From Gaiellales bacterium (GTDB lineage: Bacteria > Actinomycetota > Thermoleophilia > Gaiellales > F1-60-MAGs149), in NCBI GenBank assembly GCA_030831375.1, contig JAURLF010000146.1, positions 1 to 6,700 of the forward strand: 6,700 bases of DNA, given 5' to 3'. The first letter of the stretch is position 1; every line of letters begins with the position of its first letter. The translations under genes and the position numbers were made by a program. Below, piece by piece: positions 5,770 to 6,700 of the stretch. The notes below the pieces were generated by a model that was not told where the DNA came from, made no database searches, and worked only from the letters and a program-made list of their open reading frames with translations.

Positions 5770-5798
5770 GGGTGTCTCCGTGGTGGGTCTGTGAGGGG

Positions 5799-6332
5799 TC
5801 AGTCGCCCGAGGCCGCGCGCGTGCGGGCCTGCGGCTCGTCCTTGAAGATGCGCCAGAAGGTGGCCCCGGCGACGAGCGCGATCGCGGCGCCGTAGAGCGC
5901 GAGGACGACCGGGTTGCCGGCATCCGAGCCCTGGACGATGCCGTGCGCCACGGCGGCGCCCCAGAAGCCGTACGCCAGGTAGTGGACCCCGCGCCAGAGC
6001 CGGAAGCTGAGGCGACGGCGGGTGCGCAGGGCGAAGCTGACGGGCAGGATGACCGCCAGCCAGAAGGCGACGGCGCCGATGACGATGCCGACGGGGGCGC
6101 CGATGCCGAGCACCTCGAGCAGGCCGACGCCAGCGTGCGAGTCGAGGAGCAGCGCCGCGACGTGGAGCAGGATCGCGGCGAGGCCGATGCCCTGCAGGGC
6201 CCGGTGCAGCTCGAGCGCGCCCTTGGGCTGCTGGATGCCGCGGCCGGCGAGCAGGATGCCCCAAGCCGCGGTCAGGGTGTAGACGACGACGGCGACGATG
6301 CCGGTCGAGCGGGCGATCTCCCACAGGATCAT
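5799..6332 (-). CDS. Ferric-reductase-like / YedZ-like haem membrane protein
   Basis: A 177-residue membrane protein with four to five hydrophobic helices: about 8-30, 46-63, 78-101, 113-132 and 142-160. Candidate haem ligands form two pairs: His43 (ELHR) with His57 (AILLHVAA), and His117 (WRGVHYLAYGFW) with His130 (AVAHG). The spacings of 13-14 residues are typical of b-type haem binding in the ferric-reductase/MsrQ(YedZ)/cytochrome b561 group. LHRALQGIGLAAILLH resembles the family's R..LG..A.....H segment. There is no attached FAD/NADPH domain, so electrons must come from or go to another protein. ATG at 6332-6330 was chosen over the ATG at 6350: it has GGAGG 7 nt upstream and overlaps the apbE stop as ATGA. 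The exact subfamily is uncertain. Confidence 0.8.
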   Translation of the reverse strand: MILWEIARSTGIVAVVVYTLTAAWGILLAGRGIQQPKGALELHRALQGIGLAAILLHVAALLLDSHAGVGLLEVLGIGAPVGIVIGAVAFWLAVILPVSFALRTRRRLSFRLWRGVHYLAYGFWGAAVAHGIVQGSDAGNPVVLALYGAAIALVAGATFWRIFKDEPQARTRAASGD

Positions 6333-6700
6333 GCGGCCGCCTCCGGCCAACGGTCGTTGACGGCGATCCCGCCATCGGCGTCGATGCGCGCGGCGGGCAG
6401 CTCGAGGGCGCGCAGGAGCCCGGGATCGAGGACGAGGCAGGTGGCGAGCACGTCGCAGGCGACGACGTCGGCGCCGGTCACGACCGCCGTGCCGCGCGCG
6501 CCGGGGCGGCCGCTCGCAGCGTCGATCAGGTGGTGGCCTCGGGCGCCGCCAGGCCCATCCCAGCTGCGGCGCTCGCTCGAGGAGGTGCAGGCCCCGTGGC
6601 CCGCGCGCACGCGGACGGGCCCGGCGGGCGTCGCCACCACCTCCTCGCCGCGCTCCACGTGGATGTCCCCGCCCGCGTCCACGACGATGCGCTCGTCATC
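6329..6700 (-). CDS. apbE: ApbE-type FAD:protein FMN transferase, N-terminus cut by window edge
   Basis: ApbE enzymes use FAD to attach FMN covalently to a Thr/Ser of extracytoplasmic redox proteins. The last 123 residues are visible. VVDAGGDIHV (6-15) matches the VNaGGDi motif, with Asp in place of Asn. GACTSSSERRSW (36-47) matches the aTSg segment. GHHLIDAASGRPG (55-67) matches HHliDPrTG.P, with Ala for the usual Pro. ADVVACDVLATCLVL (77-91) matches the Mg-binding A-D-x3-T motif (Asp83, Thr87). The N-terminal flavin-binding half lies outside the window, so activity cannot be judged. The stop overlaps the next start (ATGA), a sign of translational coupling. The operon promoter and any FMN-acceptor gene would lie beyond 6700. 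Confidence 0.85.
   Translation of the reverse strand, partial: DDERIVVDAGGDIHVERGEEVVATPAGPVRVRAGHGACTSSSERRSWDGPGGARGHHLIDAASGRPGARGTAVVTGADVVACDVLATCLVLDPGLLRALELPAARIDADGGIAVNDRWPEAAA
6340..6344 (-). promoter_or_regulatory. Shine-Dalgarno GGAGG for the haem-type membrane protein
   Basis: GGAGG lies 7 nt before the ATG at 6332-6330 and downstream of the alternative ATG at 6350, so it decides the start in favour of MILWEIARS. Confidence 0.75.

Noticed and set aside
5281..5895. Plus-strand frame with long Val/Ile runs that could look like a membrane protein
   Set aside because: The Val runs are the complement of the Asp/His codons of the minus-strand tail, and the frame starts inside the tRNA-Leu gene.

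Overview
This 6.7 kb window of very GC-rich DNA carries every supported gene on the minus strand. It reads as an ordinary chromosomal segment of a high-GC bacterium. Actinomycetota, perhaps the Thermoleophilia/Solirubrobacterales side, is my inference from base composition, protein character and a tRNA gene lacking an encoded CCA; nothing here proves the taxon.

In transcription order (right to left) there are two gene groups plus two single genes. (A) 6700-5392 is a probable redox operon: the C-terminal part of an ApbE-type FMN transferase (cut by the window edge), a four-nucleotide overlap into a small membrane protein with histidines placed like haem ligands (ferric-reductase/YedZ-like), then a short membrane-anchored or secreted protein ending in an Asp/His tail. 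(B) 5364-5282 is a tRNA-Leu (anticodon UAG). (C) 5196-4501 encodes an unrecognised membrane protein with one N-terminal helix, an acidic extracytoplasmic domain and two C-terminal helices. (D) 4396-1 is a tightly packed run: trigger factor (tig), clpP, clpX, a shrunken S4/pseudouridine-synthase-like protein, a YlxP/DUF503 protein and rbfA (cut by the left edge). Gaps are 24, 1, 7 and 10 nt, followed by a GTGA overlap, so one transcript is likely.

Group D joins nascent-chain folding (trigger factor), regulated proteolysis (ClpXP) and small-subunit maturation (RbfA). The ylxP-rbfA pair normally sits behind infB in the nusA-infB operon; here it follows clpX. The S4 protein between them keeps the RNA-binding domain and recognisable remnants of an RsuA/RluB-type pseudouridine synthase, but it lacks the catalytic Asp motif and much of the catalytic domain. 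Group A resembles the extracytoplasmic flavin/haem electron-transfer clusters built around ApbE. Its Asp/His-rich protein is the least explained component, and its tail contains a perfect 27-nt tandem duplication.

No CRISPR array, insertion sequence or phage gene is visible. No gene-free stretch exceeds about 105 bases.
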